The notes: generated from the sequence alone by a model not told the origin. A DNA stretch of 62,626 nt from Candidatus Sulfopaludibacter sp. SbA3 (GCA_945865815.1 CAMBFR010000010.1:1-62626), one strand, 5' to 3'. Numbered from the stretch's first letter, positions 8,801 through 18,444 are shown. Numbers and translations: made by a program.

Positions 8801-8991
8801 TGAGCACGGGGCCCGGCGCAGGTTCCCGCGCGCCGATTGGAGTTGTCGTTGTCGGAGGGCAGTTGCTTTGCCTGCTATTGACGTTGCTGTTTACGCCGGT
8901 GGCGTATTCCCTGTTCGATGACATCAAGATTCGCCTGCAAAAAACCTCGGCGAACTATGGTGAGGCCGTTGAGCCGATGAAGGCGGACTAG
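5890..8991 (+). CDS. RND family efflux pump permease (AcrB-like)
   Basis: This 1033-residue inner-membrane proton-driven transporter starts with VRRPVFATMLVMTFVVLGL (TM1) and has the usual duplicated layout of two periplasmic loops and about 12 helices. The proton-relay acidic pair is visible as VIDDAIVVLEN (D399, D400), equivalent to the AcrB TM4 aspartates. Length matches HAE1-type pumps. An unusual run of eight glycines (651-658) lies in the second periplasmic half. The gene is flanked by its own adaptor upstream and a second, MacA-like adaptor eight bases downstream. Confidence 0.95.
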   Translation: MKLAEVCVRRPVFATMLVMTFVVLGLFSYTQLGIDLFPKVDLPTVTVRTVLPGASPEEIESQITKPIEEVINTISGIDELRSTTLEGMSSVVVQFVLDKSGDVAAQEVRDKVATIVGQLPRDAETPIIERLDFDAAPVLAISVYGNRPLRELTEIAEKQIKQRLESVRGIGSIQIVGGRTREIQIWLDADKLQAYRLTIDQVRNAVRSQNVEVPGGRIDQGPNELILRTLGRIEQVRDFETMVVGNAGSAPIYLGDIATVENGVEEPRSMARQDGIPAVSLLVRKQSGTNTVQMADTIREELDALRPGLPSDIHADIIRDQSPFIKASVNAINEHLILGSLLASIVVLVFMRSLKSTIIAALAVPISIIATFTAMRGLDMTLNNLTLLGLTLAVGIVIDDAIVVLENIYRFIEEEGYPPIQAAIAATEEIGMAVMATTLSLVVIFLPVAFLSGIPGRFLGSFGLTMAVSILVSMVVSFTLTPMLSSRWLKPASGGNKSKESGFYRVIDRVYGRMLNWSLNHRAVMVGIFTVTVLMTIPMAMLVGTDFFAADDQSEFEIVIRTADGTSLTGTDAAIQNIEKEAWNLRGVRHVLSTINGGGTSGVTNGSVYVALADLAERDFSQFDVMDDARRMMQEKFPGLRAAVQSVNGVGGGGGGGGRAQAVVLNLRGPDLDELSRLSGQVLQMMKSIPGMVDADTTLNIGNPEVHVHLDRAKAADLGVRATDVASALRTMVAGEEVSKFKDGEDQYSVRLRLMPEDRDRPEKIRNLWIPSSRLGQVQLANFATISKDLGPSTIERAGRQRQVTLFANLENNVGVGDAVAAMDQKLAALELKPGYAAAWTGRARTLEELQRSFLLAFLFSGIFMYMVLAAQFESYLHPITIMLSLPLSIPFALFSLWIMGSRLDLFSGLGILLLFGIVKKNSILQIDYTNTLRARGVERHEAIIRANHARLRPILMTTLSIVAGMIPIVLSTGPGAGSRAPIGVVVVGGQLLCLLLTLLFTPVAYSLFDDIKIRLQKTSANYGEAVEPMKAD

Positions 8992-8998
8992 GCTTGTT

Positions 8999-10504
8999 AT
9001 GAAAAACATGACATTTAAGAAAGCATTGTTGATTGCCGTGGTGCTGCTCGTTGTAGCGGCTGCCGTTATCTTCTCCACACGCAACCGGGAAGGGTCCGCG
9101 AGCCAGTTCTTTACGGCTCCAATCCAATCCGGTCCGCTCCGCAACATCGTCAATGCCACGGGCGTTGTTCAGACGCTTGTGACCGTGCAGGTGGGAAGCC
9201 AGGTTTCCGGACAGGTTGAAGAGATTGACGCGGATTTCAATTCGGTTGTAAAGCGCGGGCAGCTGCTGGCCCGGCTCGATGCGCGTAACTTCCAGGCACA
9301 GGTTGAAAATGCCCGCGCCAGCGTCGCCGCCGCCCAGGCGCGTGTGCGCAGCGCGGAAGCGGATCAGGTTACACAGGCGGCGAACATGCAAAGCGCGAGG
9401 GCCAATCTCGAGGCGGCCCGCGTGGCGCGGGACAATACAGCGACACTGTACCAGCGGGCAGCCGGCCTCATGCGAGACGGGCTCATTTCGCAAAACGAGC
9501 TCGACAATGTAAAAGCGAATGCGGATTCCGCTCAGGCCAAGTATGAGCAGGCGGCTGCATCCGTCGCGCAGGCCGAGGCGCAGGGACATTCCTCCGCCGC
9601 CCAACTCGAGCAGACGAAAGCCCAGCTTCAGCAGGCGGATGCGGACTTGAATCGGTCCAGGCTCAATCTTGAATACACGAATATCTACTCTCCGGTAGAC
9701 GGCGTCGTGATTTCACGCAACGTCGATGTCGGCCAGACGATTGCGGCGAGCATGCAGGCTCCGACTCTCTTTACGATCGCAAACGATCTGGCGCGGATGC
9801 AGGTGCACGCCAATGTGGATGAAGCCGACATTGGGAACATTTCCGAATTGGCGGCGGTGAAGTTCACTGTCGATGCGTACCCGAACGATGTTTTCGCGGG
9901 GAAGATTTCGGAAATCCGTCTGAGTCCGCAAACCGTGCAGAACGTGGTGACCTACAGCGTGATATTGAGCATCGACAACCCGGAGCTGAAGCTGAAGCCT
10001 GGAATGACGGCGAACATCGCGATTACAGTCGATGAGCGCGCGAGTGCTTTGAAAGTTCCGAATGCGGCATTGCGCTATACGCCGCCGAACATCCAACGGG
10101 AGGACGTTGTTACGAGCGCGGCGGCGCTTCCTGTCGGCGGAGAAGCCGAGCCGGCGGATGAAATCCAGGAAGACTACGCCGATGCCGCCGCCGATGTTCC
10201 TGTTGTTCCGAATCTGGCGCCGGGTCAGAAATGGAATCCATCCGAAAAGATCCGGTTTGTGCAGCCGAGGCGCGTGAGTCATCGCCCGGCCTCTGTCTGG
10301 ATCTCGAATGCCGAAGGAAAACCGGAATTGCGAAAAATCGTCCTGGGAATCACAGACGGCGCCACGACCGAGGTCGTGTCGGGAGACTTGAAGGCAGGCG
10401 ATACCGTCATTGTGGGAGACAGCACCCAGGGCGCGTCCGTTCCTCCCGGAAACGCGCCGCAGGGAGGCGGCTTTGGCATGGGCTTTCGGGGCGGCAGGCC
10501 ATGA
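8999..10504 (+). CDS. macA: MacA-like periplasmic adaptor
   Basis: This 501-residue membrane-fusion protein has one N-terminal helix (about residues 7-24), a lipoyl half ([20 protein letters not shown]), a long alanine- and glutamine-rich coiled coil (about 95-220), a second lipoyl half ([20 protein letters not shown]) and a beta-barrel. It is longer than typical MacA: residues about 365-425 form an acidic, proline-rich insertion, and the C-terminus is glycine-rich ([11 protein letters not shown]). It directly precedes and overlaps the ATPase gene, as expected for a MacAB pair. It may also contact the upstream RND pump, but that is speculation. Confidence 0.88.
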   Translation: MKNMTFKKALLIAVVLLVVAAAVIFSTRNREGSASQFFTAPIQSGPLRNIVNATGVVQTLVTVQVGSQVSGQVEEIDADFNSVVKRGQLLARLDARNFQAQVENARASVAAAQARVRSAEADQVTQAANMQSARANLEAARVARDNTATLYQRAAGLMRDGLISQNELDNVKANADSAQAKYEQAAASVAQAEAQGHSSAAQLEQTKAQLQQADADLNRSRLNLEYTNIYSPVDGVVISRNVDVGQTIAASMQAPTLFTIANDLARMQVHANVDEADIGNISELAAVKFTVDAYPNDVFAGKISEIRLSPQTVQNVVTYSVILSIDNPELKLKPGMTANIAITVDERASALKVPNAALRYTPPNIQREDVVTSAAALPVGGEAEPADEIQEDYADAAADVPVVPNLAPGQKWNPSEKIRFVQPRRVSHRPASVWISNAEGKPELRKIVLGITDGATTEVVSGDLKAGDTVIVGDSTQGASVPPGNAPQGGGFGMGFRGGRP

Positions 10505-11304
10505 TCGAAACAGTTCCGCAACAACATGGAGAACAGCCCGTGAAGCCGGCGGATGGCGATACGATCATTCGGGTTGAGCGCGTGTACAAGACATACCGCA
10601 TGGGTGACATCGAGGTGCACGCCCTGCGGGGCGCGTCGCTCATGGTAAACCGCGGTGAATTTGTCGCCATCATGGGGCCTTCAGGTTCGGGCAAATCGAC
10701 GATGATGAACATTATCGGATGCCTGGACCGGCCGACAAAGGGACAGTACTTCCTCGAAGGCGAGGACGTATCCGTCTTCGGGAAAGCGGAGCTTGCCGAT
10801 ATTCGAAACAAACGCGTCGGTTTCGTTTTCCAGAGCTTCAATCTTGTGCCGCGGACTTCGGCGTTGGAAAACGTTGAGCTGCCGCTGCTGTATGCCGGAG
10901 TTTCATCGAAGGAACGCGTCCGGCGCGCGCGCGAGGCATTGGCAACAGTTGGATTATCCGATCGAGAAAAGAACATGCCGAATCAGTTGTCCGGCGGACA
11001 GCAGCAGCGCGTGGCCATAGCGCGCTCGCTGGTAAACAATCCGTCGATCATCCTGGCCGACGAGCCGACCGGAGCCCTCGACACGCGGACTTCAGTCGAA
11101 GTGATGGAAATCTTCCAGCGGTTGAATCGAGAGCGTAATCTGACCATTATTATCGTTACTCACGAACACGACATTTCACAGTATGCCGGCCGTGTCGTTC
11201 AATTTCGAGACGGCCGGATTCGGCGCGACGAGCCGGTGGAAGATCGCAAGGACGCTGCCGAGGTGCTGGCGAACATGCCTTCGAGCGAAGACGACGATGA
11301 ATAG
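10501..11304 (+). CDS. MacB-type ABC transporter ATP-binding protein
   Basis: This 267-residue ATPase energises the permease encoded next. Walker A is GPSGSGKST, the ABC signature is LSGGQQQR and Walker B is [12 protein letters not shown], with a switch histidine in IIIVTHEHD. The ATG at 10501 overlaps the adaptor stop by four bases. An upstream in-frame extension is a shadow of the adaptor gene and is rejected. Unlike E. coli MacB, the ATPase and permease are separate polypeptides, as in LolD/FtsE-like systems. Substrates could be antibiotics, lipids or lipoproteins. Confidence 0.94.
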   Translation: MIETVPQQHGEQPVKPADGDTIIRVERVYKTYRMGDIEVHALRGASLMVNRGEFVAIMGPSGSGKSTMMNIIGCLDRPTKGQYFLEGEDVSVFGKAELADIRNKRVGFVFQSFNLVPRTSALENVELPLLYAGVSSKERVRRAREALATVGLSDREKNMPNQLSGGQQQRVAIARSLVNNPSIILADEPTGALDTRTSVEVMEIFQRLNRERNLTIIIVTHEHDISQYAGRVVQFRDGRIRRDEPVEDRKDAAEVLANMPSSEDDDE

Positions 11305-12520
11305 CTTTGCCATTCTCAAGGTTGCATTGCGTGCGCTTGGCCGCAACAAGCTGCGGTCAGCCCTGACGATGCTTGGCATCATCATCGGCGTCGGCGCCGT
11401 GATTGCAATGGTATCGATCGGGCAGGGCGCCCAGGCAATGATCGAGCAGCAGATCAACAGTATGGGAAGCAATGTGCTGTACGTTATGCCGGGCAACATT
11501 ACGACTGGTGGAGCCAGTCTGGGGCAGGGCGCTGCCAACACCTTGACCGATGAAGATGTCGAAGCCATGCGGCGCGAGATCCCGACGATAGCGGCCGCAT
11601 CGCCTGTTGTCCGCAGCCAGACCCAGATGGTTTTTGGAAATCAGAACTGGTTTGTACGGATTGAGGGTACCAATGAGTTCTTTCCGGAACTACGCAACTG
11701 GACGGTCGATCAGGGTACGTTCTTCACCGAGGGTGACGTGCTCTCCGCGGCCAGGGTCGTGGTGCTGGGAAGAACCGTTGCCGAAAGACTGTTTCCCGGA
11801 CTGGATCCGATCGGCCAGACCATTCGCGTTCGCAATCTGGCGTTTCGTGTGGTTGGCGTTCTTGCGGAAAAAGGGCAGTCGATGGTCGGCCAGGATCAGG
11901 ACGACACGGCGGTGATGCCGTACACAACGGTCCAGAAGAAACTGCTCGGCCAGGTGATTCCGTCGGTCAACCAGGCAATGGTCTCAGCGGTCAGCCAGGA
12001 GGCGACAGTCGTCGTACAGCGCCAGATTAACGAATTGCTAAGGCAGAGGCATAAAATCGGCCCCGGCGAAACCGACGATTTTTCGGTCCGCAACATGTCC
12101 GATGTCGCCGCCGCAAGCCAGCAGATGACGACGATCATGACGTTGCTGCTCGGAAGTATAGCCGCCATCTCCCTTATCGTCGGAGGCATCGGCATTATGA
12201 ATATCATGCTGGTCTCCGTGACCGAGCGCACGCGCGAGATCGGCATCCGGATGGCGGTTGGCGCCCGGCCGAGCTACATCCGGCTGCAGTTCCTGGCGGA
12301 GTCGCTGGTTCTGAGCTTGACGGGCGGTTTGATCGGCGTGGTCATCGGGGGAAGTCTGGCTGCGGCCATTTCCGGCGTGCTCGGCTTTCCGACACTGGTT
12401 TCGGCGCTTTCGATCACGGTTTCGTTTGCGTTCGCCACGTGTATCGGCATTTTCTTCGGTTACTATCCTGCGCACAAAGCTGCGGCATTGGATCCCATCG
12501 AAGCCCTGCGCTATGAATGA
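11297..12520 (+). CDS. MacB-type ABC transporter permease (FtsX-like)
   Basis: This 407-residue permease has a first transmembrane helix at about 20-42 ([20 protein letters not shown]), a large periplasmic MacB_PCD domain (about 50-280) and three C-terminal helices with the FtsX signature ([20 protein letters not shown]). The start at ATG 11297 overlaps the ATPase gene by eight bases and gives the canonical N-terminus [20 protein letters not shown]. Together with the preceding genes it forms a MacAB-type mechanotransmission exporter working with a TolC-like exit duct. Confidence 0.94.
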   Translation: MNSFAILKVALRALGRNKLRSALTMLGIIIGVGAVIAMVSIGQGAQAMIEQQINSMGSNVLYVMPGNITTGGASLGQGAANTLTDEDVEAMRREIPTIAAASPVVRSQTQMVFGNQNWFVRIEGTNEFFPELRNWTVDQGTFFTEGDVLSAARVVVLGRTVAERLFPGLDPIGQTIRVRNLAFRVVGVLAEKGQSMVGQDQDDTAVMPYTTVQKKLLGQVIPSVNQAMVSAVSQEATVVVQRQINELLRQRHKIGPGETDDFSVRNMSDVAAASQQMTTIMTLLLGSIAAISLIVGGIGIMNIMLVSVTERTREIGIRMAVGARPSYIRLQFLAESLVLSLTGGLIGVVIGGSLAAAISGVLGFPTLVSALSITVSFAFATCIGIFFGYYPAHKAAALDPIEALRYE

Positions 12521-12549
12521 GTAGTTGCTTCTTTTCGAGGAGTCAGACA

Positions 12550-14235
12550 ATGAGAGTCCCTGTCACATTAGTAACGTTAGTCCTGGTTATCACGCTCTCG
12601 ACGCCGGTTCAGGCTGCGGGACAGAACTTTGTTGAACAGTTCCTCAGCCGGTATCGGCCGGGTTCGGTCACCATGCCGATATTCCCGGCGGAGCGTCCGC
12701 AACAGACGCTTGGGGACCTGATCCGTTCCGGCGCATTGCCGTTGACCGTCGGCGATGTGATCAATCTGATGATTCAAAACAACCTCGATATCGGCGTGAA
12801 TCGGTTGAGCCCGCTTTCGACCAGTTTCCTGATCGAAACGTTCTACCGTCCGTTCGAGCCCATGCTGCGATTGCAGGCCAGTGTGAGCCGCGACACAACT
12901 CCGTCGACATCGCAGTTGACCGGCGCGCCGTCCCTGAGCGTCTTGACTCAGGGATACACCGTGGGTTTTGGCCAGACGCTGCCTACCGGCACGGATGTGG
13001 GCGTCGACTTCACGATGAATCGAAGCTCTTCCAACAGCGCATTCAATACATTCAATCCGGCGTGGAGGGGAAACATCCGGTATTCCTTCAATCAGCACCT
13101 GCTGCGTGACCGCGGGCGCATTAACAACACCAGGCAGATCCGCGTAGCCCAGAACAACAAATCGATTTCGGAAGTCCAGTTCGAACGGCAGTTGATCGAC
13201 CTGGTTGCGCAGGCGCAGCGTCTCTATTGGGACCTGGTTTTTACGGCCGAGGACATCAAGGTGAAGCAGCGATCGATGGATCTGGCGCAGAAGACGCTTT
13301 CCGACAACCAGATCCAGGTCCAGATTGGAACCCTTGCGCCGATCGATGTCGTACAGGCCGAATCGGAAGTGGCCACGCGCCGTGAGCAACTGATCGTTTC
13401 CACGTTTACCCAGTCTCAAATGGAGGACCAGGTCAAGAAGCTCATATCGCCGCAGGGCGATCCCGGAATGGTTCTCGCCCGCCTTTCGCCCACGCAAAGC
13501 GCGAGGCTGCCTGGTCCCGCGGATCTGCCCGGTGTGGAACAGGCAATCCGGGTCGCCCTGGAAAACCGTCCCGAAATGAGGCAGCTCGACTTTGACGCCG
13601 AAAACAGGGAGATCGATCTTCAGTACTTGAAAAACCAACTGCTCCCGACCGTCGATGTTTTCGCCAACTATGCGCAGACAGGCGTTGGCGGGCGGGAAAC
13701 GTTGCGCGCCGGGTTCGGCGGCACGGCGCCCATCATATCGGTACAGGAAGGTGGCCTGGGCGACGCTTTCGGGCAACTTTTCGGGTACAACTTCACGGGG
13801 TACGCCATTGGTTTTTCCGTTCAGATCCCATTGCGCAATCGCGCCGCACAGGGCGAACACGCGCGGGCGACGACCGAAAAACGGATCGTGGAGAATCGGA
13901 AGTCGGCCCAGGCGCAACAGATCGCCCTGGAGGTGCGGAACGCGGTGACGATTCTCGAGATGAACCGCGCTCGAATCGAGGCCGCCCAGAAAGCGCGCGA
14001 ACTGGCGGAACGGCGCCTGGATGCCGAGCAGAAGAAGTTCGATCTCGGCGCGTCCACGATTCGATTCGTGCTGGAAGAGCAGAGGAACGTGACGCAGTCG
14101 CAGACAAACGAGATTGCCGCCCTCGTCAATTACACCAAGGCGACCGTGGACCTCGACCGCGCCATGGGAATGATCCTTCGGAACAACAATATCGAAATCG
14201 ATAAGACGCTTGCCCCCCCGGCCGCAGCAAGGTAA
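12550..14235 (+). CDS. TolC-family outer membrane efflux protein
   Basis: This 561-residue outer-membrane factor has a signal peptide (residues 1-23, ending VQA) followed by two OEP repeats rich in long helices (such as RQLIDLVAQAQRLYWDLVFTAEDIKVKQ). The start at 12550 is supported by GAGGAG at about 12538-12543. The gene closes an operon holding two adaptor/pump pairs, so one channel could serve both the RND and the MacAB machines. That sharing is inferred from gene order. Length is slightly above average because of an insert in the second half. Confidence 0.92.
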   Translation: MRVPVTLVTLVLVITLSTPVQAAGQNFVEQFLSRYRPGSVTMPIFPAERPQQTLGDLIRSGALPLTVGDVINLMIQNNLDIGVNRLSPLSTSFLIETFYRPFEPMLRLQASVSRDTTPSTSQLTGAPSLSVLTQGYTVGFGQTLPTGTDVGVDFTMNRSSSNSAFNTFNPAWRGNIRYSFNQHLLRDRGRINNTRQIRVAQNNKSISEVQFERQLIDLVAQAQRLYWDLVFTAEDIKVKQRSMDLAQKTLSDNQIQVQIGTLAPIDVVQAESEVATRREQLIVSTFTQSQMEDQVKKLISPQGDPGMVLARLSPTQSARLPGPADLPGVEQAIRVALENRPEMRQLDFDAENREIDLQYLKNQLLPTVDVFANYAQTGVGGRETLRAGFGGTAPIISVQEGGLGDAFGQLFGYNFTGYAIGFSVQIPLRNRAAQGEHARATTEKRIVENRKSAQAQQIALEVRNAVTILEMNRARIEAAQKARELAERRLDAEQKKFDLGASTIRFVLEEQRNVTQSQTNEIAALVNYTKATVDLDRAMGMILRNNNIEIDKTLAPPAAAR

Positions 14236-14260
14236 ATCCGGGCAGTGGTCAGTACACCTG

Positions 14261-14285
14261 TGGGCGCCGGGCTTCAGCCCCGTGC
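14261..14285 (+). repeat. REP-like GC hairpin, copy A
   Basis: This 25-base element contains GGGCTTCAGCCC and matches positions 38768-38792 at 23 of 25 bases. It lies just downstream of the efflux operon. Its self-complementary core resembles bacterial interspersed palindromic repeats. Confidence 0.6.
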
Positions 14286-14482
14286 CCCTGGAGTCTGGAC
14301 AGTAGCATCGACGTCTTCAACTTCACGCTTCGCAGCGTGAGTCCGAATTGGCGCAGACGGGGTGGTACGCAATGACGCGAAGCCACGTTATGGATGCTCG
14401 CGTAGCGCTCATTCAAATCCGGACTTCGATCCACATTACGGAGTTGCTGCGCCACACGCCCTGACGCCTTCCACAAACCGCA

Positions 14483-14507
14483 TGGGCTCGGTATATGACC
14501 GAGCCCA
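14483..14507 (+). terminator. Hairpin upstream of the acyl-CoA ligase
   Basis: TGGGCTCGGT (14483-14492) pairs with ACCGAGCCCA (14498-14507) around the loop ATATG. There is no clear T-run after it, so it may be a weak terminator of the efflux operon or a processing structure. It sits directly before a promoter-like sequence. Confidence 0.4.
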
Positions 14508-14513
14508 GTCTCT

Positions 14514-14522
14514 TGCTATACT
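14514..14522 (+). promoter_or_regulatory. Extended -10 promoter candidate (TGCTATACT)
   Basis: TGC followed by TATACT forms an extended -10 element about 34 bases before the ATG of the acyl-CoA ligase. No good -35 is visible, which is usual for extended -10 promoters. The same TTGCTATA core occurs before ispG on the minus strand. Confidence 0.45.
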
Positions 14523-14555
14523 CCGGACCTCTATCATCAAGTGTTGGGGGACCAC

Positions 14556-16028
14556 ATGGCCTACTTGTCCGAACTCTTTGAAGAAGCTGTCGAGGCGCAT
14601 CGTTCGAGTATCGCAGTAATTGAAGAAGACCGGCGGTACGCGTTTGGCGAATTGTCCGATGAGGTGAACCGGATTGCCGCGGTTATCCGTGAAAAAGTAA
14701 AAGGGGACACCGTCGGAATTCTGCTGCTCAATTCGCAAAAATACGTGGCGGTTCTGCTTGCGGTCTGGAAGGCGGGCAAGACTGCCGTCCCGCTGAATTA
14801 CCTGCTTCAGCCTGCCGACATCGGTTTCATCATCAAGGACTCCGGAATGTCGGGCTTGATTTCATCGCAGTTCTTCGCCCAGTCCCTGGCGGCTCTCAAG
14901 CCGCTGTTTGGAGATAAAGGCGTGATTCTGATGGCGGACGAGCCGGATTTTGCTGCCGGACCGGCCACTGTGGATAGTGCCTATCGCGATCCCGCCTTGT
15001 ACCTCTACACTTCGGGTACGACCGGGCGTCCGAAAGGCGTTGTTCTCTCTCACGAGAATCTGGCGCACAATGCGCAATCCTGCCAGCGCGCCGGCGAGTT
15101 CGACAGCCGCGACAGCTTCCTGTGCCTGCTTCCCTTCTTCCACACGTACGCGATTACAGGCACGATCCTTCTGCCCTTGCTGAATGGCTGCAAGATGGTG
15201 CTTGTGGACCGGTTTCAGCCTGCCAAGGTGCTGGGCTTGATTCAGGAACACAGCATCAGTGTCTTCCTCGCGATTCCCTCGATGTACCGGGTGATGGCGG
15301 CATCGGAAGGCGACTTCAACGTATCGTCGGTGCGATTCCCGATTTCGGGAGGTGAGCCCCTTCCGGTTGCCGTGGCCGAAGCTTTCGAAAAACGTTTTGG
15401 AGTACCGATTTTCGAAGGGTACGGCCAGACCGAGGCCGCTCCCGTCGTGACGCTGAACGTTCCGGGCGCGCGAAAGGTTGGGACGATAGGCCGGGCTTTG
15501 CCGGGCGTTGAGGTTGCGATCTGGAACGAGCAGAAAGAGCCGGTCGCCCTCGGTGAGGTCGGTGAAATCATGGTGCGGGGCGCCAATGTAATGCAGGGAT
15601 ATCATCGTTTGCCCGAAGAAACGTCGAAGACCATCACCAATGGCTGGCTTCATACCGGCGATCTGGGCAGGATGGATTCCGACAGCTTTGTCAGCATTAC
15701 CGGACGCAAGAAGGATCTCATCATCTCGGCCGGCGAGAATATTTACCCGCGTGAGATCGAAGAGGTCCTGGCGGTGCACCCGAAGGTGAAGGAAGTGGCC
15801 GTTATCGGCGTGAAAGATGAAGTTCGCGGCGAAGTACCGAAAGCGTTCGTCATTGTTCGTGAAGGCATGACGCTCGACGACAAAGAGCTTCGAACGTTCT
15901 GCCGCGAGAATCTGGCCAGCTATAAGGTACCGAAGTATTTCGAACTGGTTGCCGATTTGCCCCGGACGCCAACGGGTAAGGTGCTCAAGCGTCTGCTTCC
16001 CACCGAAGCAAGGTCGGCGGCCGGGTAA
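14556..16028 (+). CDS. Long-chain fatty acid--CoA ligase (AMP-binding)
   Basis: This 490-residue cytosolic or membrane-associated enzyme of the ANL superfamily activates a carboxylic acid through an acyl-adenylate to its CoA thioester. Visible motifs are the phosphate loop [17 protein letters not shown] (about residues 149-166), GYGQTEAAP, the adenosine-contacting GWLHTGDLG, the hinge ITGRKKDLIISAGENIYP, and the catalytic lysine in PRTPTGKVLKR near the C-terminus. ATG 14556 follows a GGGGGA ribosome site; a GTG at 14541 is the alternative. The chain length of the substrate is not determined by these motifs. Confidence 0.9.
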   Translation: MAYLSELFEEAVEAHRSSIAVIEEDRRYAFGELSDEVNRIAAVIREKVKGDTVGILLLNSQKYVAVLLAVWKAGKTAVPLNYLLQPADIGFIIKDSGMSGLISSQFFAQSLAALKPLFGDKGVILMADEPDFAAGPATVDSAYRDPALYLYTSGTTGRPKGVVLSHENLAHNAQSCQRAGEFDSRDSFLCLLPFFHTYAITGTILLPLLNGCKMVLVDRFQPAKVLGLIQEHSISVFLAIPSMYRVMAASEGDFNVSSVRFPISGGEPLPVAVAEAFEKRFGVPIFEGYGQTEAAPVVTLNVPGARKVGTIGRALPGVEVAIWNEQKEPVALGEVGEIMVRGANVMQGYHRLPEETSKTITNGWLHTGDLGRMDSDSFVSITGRKKDLIISAGENIYPREIEEVLAVHPKVKEVAVIGVKDEVRGEVPKAFVIVREGMTLDDKELRTFCRENLASYKVPKYFELVADLPRTPTGKVLKRLLPTEARSAAG

Positions 16029-16058
16029 ATCCAGGTCAAAATTTGTCCGATCTGCCCG

Positions 16059-16086
16059 TTGACGCCGGTATTGTGAAATGTATAAT
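16059..16086 (+). promoter_or_regulatory. Sigma-70 type promoter of the ferredoxin gene
   Basis: The -35 TTGACG (16059-16064) and a perfect -10 TATAAT (16081-16086) are separated by 16 bases. Transcription should start near 16093. A Shine-Dalgarno AAGGAG follows at 16121-16126, five bases before the ferredoxin ATG. This is the clearest promoter in the window. Confidence 0.75.
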
Positions 16087-16131
16087 CGTTGTTTCGTTTT
16101 GGCGCTGAACTAGATCCAGTAAGGAGAACCT

Positions 16132-16398
16132 ATGGCATACATCATTTGCGAACCCTGCGTCGGTACGAAGGACACTGCCTGTGTTGACGCGTGCCCGGTG
16201 GACTGCATCCATCCCAAAAAAGACGAGCCGACATTTGAAGCCGCCACGATGCTCTACATTCATCCGGAAGAGTGCATTGACTGTGGCGCTTGTGAGCCTG
16301 CATGTCCGGTGACCGCGATCTTTCCGGAAGATAACGTCCCGGAACAGTGGGCGAGCTATATCCAGCTGAATTACGAGTACTACGGCAAGTCGAAGTAA
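16132..16398 (+). CDS. fdxA: Seven-iron ferredoxin (FdxA type)
   Basis: This 88-residue electron carrier is very similar in layout to actinobacterial and proteobacterial FdxA. The first half has cysteines at 9, 17, 21 and 25 (EPC...TACVDACPVDC), expected to bind a [3Fe-4S] cluster together with one [4Fe-4S] ligand. The second half has the classic C48-x2-C51-x2-C54-x3-C58-P motif. An additional cysteine is present at position 6. The C-terminal region (PEDNVPEQWASYIQLN) is also family-like. It has its own promoter and terminator, so it is monocistronic. Confidence 0.93.
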   Translation: MAYIICEPCVGTKDTACVDACPVDCIHPKKDEPTFEAATMLYIHPEECIDCGACEPACPVTAIFPEDNVPEQWASYIQLNYEYYGKSK

Positions 16399-16417
16399 CT
16401 GAGTCATCGTTCTCCGA

Positions 16418-16462
16418 GCCGCGGAAGACGTGGATCTCCATCCACGTCTTCCGCGGCTTTTT
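16418..16462 (+). terminator. Rho-independent terminator after fdxA
   Basis: A perfect 17-bp stem (16418-16434 with 16441-16457) closes a six-base loop TCTCCA and is followed directly by TTTTT (16458-16462). It separates the ferredoxin transcript from acetyl-CoA synthetase, which begins 18 bases later. Confidence 0.92.
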
Positions 16463-16480
16463 CGTGTAGATCTGAAGACC

Positions 16481-18430
16481 ATGTCGGAAAAAAATATCGA
16501 ATCCCTTTTGAAGGAAAAACGAGTGTTCCCGCCGAGCGCGGCGTTTTCATCGCAGGCGCACATCAAAGGCCTCGATGCGTATGAGGAGATTTCAAGAAAG
16601 GCGCTCGAAGATCCCGAAGGGTATTGGGCCGGCATTGCTTCCGAGCTTCACTGGTTCGAGCCATGGAAGACGGTCCTCGAATGGGAACTGCCATTTTCGA
16701 AGTGGTTCGTCGGCGGGAAGACAAACATCTCCTTCAACTGCCTTGACCGCCATCTCGGCACCCCGCGCAAGAATAAAATCGCAATCCTGTGGGAAGGCGA
16801 GCCGGGCGAAGTTCGCGCGCTCAGTTACCAGATGTTGCATCACGAGGTGTGCAAGTTTGCGAATGTCCTGAAATCGTTTGGGCTTCAGAAAGGCGACCGC
16901 GCGACGATTTATATGGGTATGGTGCCCGAGCTGCCGGTGGCGATGCTTGCGTGCGCGCGCATGGGAGTGATGCACAACGTCGTTTTTGGCGGCTTCAGCG
17001 CGGAAGCTCTGCGCGATCGGGTCAATGATTCACAGTCGCGTATGCTCATCACCGCCGATGGCGGTTACCGCCGGGGAACGACTATTGCGTTGAAGAAGAG
17101 TGTGGACGACGCGCTGGCCGGCGCGCCTTCCGTCGAGAAGGTGATCGTATACAAGCGCACAGGCGACCCGATCAATATGGTTGCCGGCCGCGATGTCTGG
17201 TGGCACGAGGCAATGGCCGTTGCATCCGCCGATTTCCCGGCGGAAGCGCTCGACTCCGAGCATCCTTTATTCATGCTGTACACCAGCGGCACGACGGGAA
17301 AGCCGAAAGGAGTCGTTCACACGACCGGTGGATATATGACCGGGACGTATCTCACGACGAAGTGGGTTTTCGACCTGAAGGAAGAAGATACGTATTGGTG
17401 CACTGCCGACATCGGTTGGGTCACGGGCCATAGTTACATCGTCTACGGGCCGCTCCTTAACGGCGCCACGAGCGTGATGTACGAGGGCGCTCCGAACTTT
17501 CCCGAACCGGACCGCTTCTGGTCCATCATCGAGAAATACAGGATCAATATCTTCTACACCGCGCCGACCGCCATCCGGACCTTTGTCAAATGGGGCGATC
17601 AATGGCCCGCCAAACACGACCTTTCGAGCCTGAGGTTGCTGGGAACCGTGGGTGAGCCGATCAATCCGGAAGCGTGGATGTGGTATCGCAAGAACATTGG
17701 CGGCGACCGATGTCCCATCGTCGATACATGGTGGCAGACCGAAACGGGTTCGATCCTGATTTCGCCGGTTCCCGGCGCCGTGCCGACGAAACCCGGATCA
17801 GCGACACGGCCCTTGCCAGGCATTGTCGCCGACGTTGTGGATCGCCAGGGAAACCCGGTCGGTCCAAATCAGGGTGGATTCCTGGTGCTGAGACGGCCCT
17901 GGCCATCGATGCTGCGGACGATCTATGGAGATCCGGAGCGGTACCATCGCCAGTATTGGAGCGAAATTCCCGGGATGTATTTCACGGGCGACGGAGCGCG
18001 TCGAGACGAAGACGGATATTTCTGGATCATGGGCCGTATCGACGACGTGATCAACGTTTCCGGACATCGAATCGGAACGATGGAAGTGGAAAGCGCCCTT
18101 GTGAGCCATCCCACTGTTGCGGAGTCCGCTGTCGTCGGCCGTCCCGATGACCTTAAAGGCCAGGGTATTGTTGCGTTCGTGACGCTTTCAGCCGGCAATC
18201 AGGCGCTTCCCGCACTGAAGGAAGAGCTGAAGATTCACGTTGGGAAAAGCATCGGCAGCTTCGCGAAGCCCGACGAGATCCGGTTCACGGATTCCCTTCC
18301 GAAGACCAGGAGCGGCAAGATCATGCGCCGGCTTCTGCGGGATCTTGCTTCCGGCGCCAAAACGGTAGGAGATACCACGACCCTGGAAGACTTTTCAGTC
18401 CTGGCAAAATTGCGAGAAGAAGAGGAGTAG
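16481..18430 (+). CDS. acsA: Acetyl-coenzyme A synthetase
   Basis: This 649-residue enzyme makes acetyl-CoA from acetate, ATP and CoA. The ACAS N-terminal region ([20 protein letters not shown]) is followed by the phosphate loop [19 protein letters not shown], the acetate-pocket region [25 protein letters not shown], and the C-terminal motif [11 protein letters not shown]. Catalytic K613 in that motif is the residue typically controlled by reversible acetylation. Length is standard for the family. The start at ATG 16481 is just after the fdxA terminator; a longer in-frame reading would run through that terminator. The Dabb gene follows 14 bases after the stop. Confidence 0.96.
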   Translation: MSEKNIESLLKEKRVFPPSAAFSSQAHIKGLDAYEEISRKALEDPEGYWAGIASELHWFEPWKTVLEWELPFSKWFVGGKTNISFNCLDRHLGTPRKNKIAILWEGEPGEVRALSYQMLHHEVCKFANVLKSFGLQKGDRATIYMGMVPELPVAMLACARMGVMHNVVFGGFSAEALRDRVNDSQSRMLITADGGYRRGTTIALKKSVDDALAGAPSVEKVIVYKRTGDPINMVAGRDVWWHEAMAVASADFPAEALDSEHPLFMLYTSGTTGKPKGVVHTTGGYMTGTYLTTKWVFDLKEEDTYWCTADIGWVTGHSYIVYGPLLNGATSVMYEGAPNFPEPDRFWSIIEKYRINIFYTAPTAIRTFVKWGDQWPAKHDLSSLRLLGTVGEPINPEAWMWYRKNIGGDRCPIVDTWWQTETGSILISPVPGAVPTKPGSATRPLPGIVADVVDRQGNPVGPNQGGFLVLRRPWPSMLRTIYGDPERYHRQYWSEIPGMYFTGDGARRDEDGYFWIMGRIDDVINVSGHRIGTMEVESALVSHPTVAESAVVGRPDDLKGQGIVAFVTLSAGNQALPALKEELKIHVGKSIGSFAKPDEIRFTDSLPKTRSGKIMRRLLRDLASGAKTVGDTTTLEDFSVLAKLREEEE

Positions 18431-18444
18431 CCGACGGCATCATC

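Larger units (their letters stand above)
14236..14555. other. Intergenic region between efflux operon and acyl-CoA ligase
   Basis: This 320-base gap has no convincing gene. It holds REP-like copy A, a hairpin TCACGCT-TCGC-AGCGTGA at 14323-14340, a 10-bp-stem hairpin at 14483-14507 and an extended -10 promoter at 14514-14522. The rest shows no structure I can support. Confidence 0.5.

Noticed and set aside
12577-13917. 446-codon antisense frame opposite the TolC-like gene
   Set aside because: It is a compositional shadow; the plus strand encodes a signal peptide and OEP repeats.
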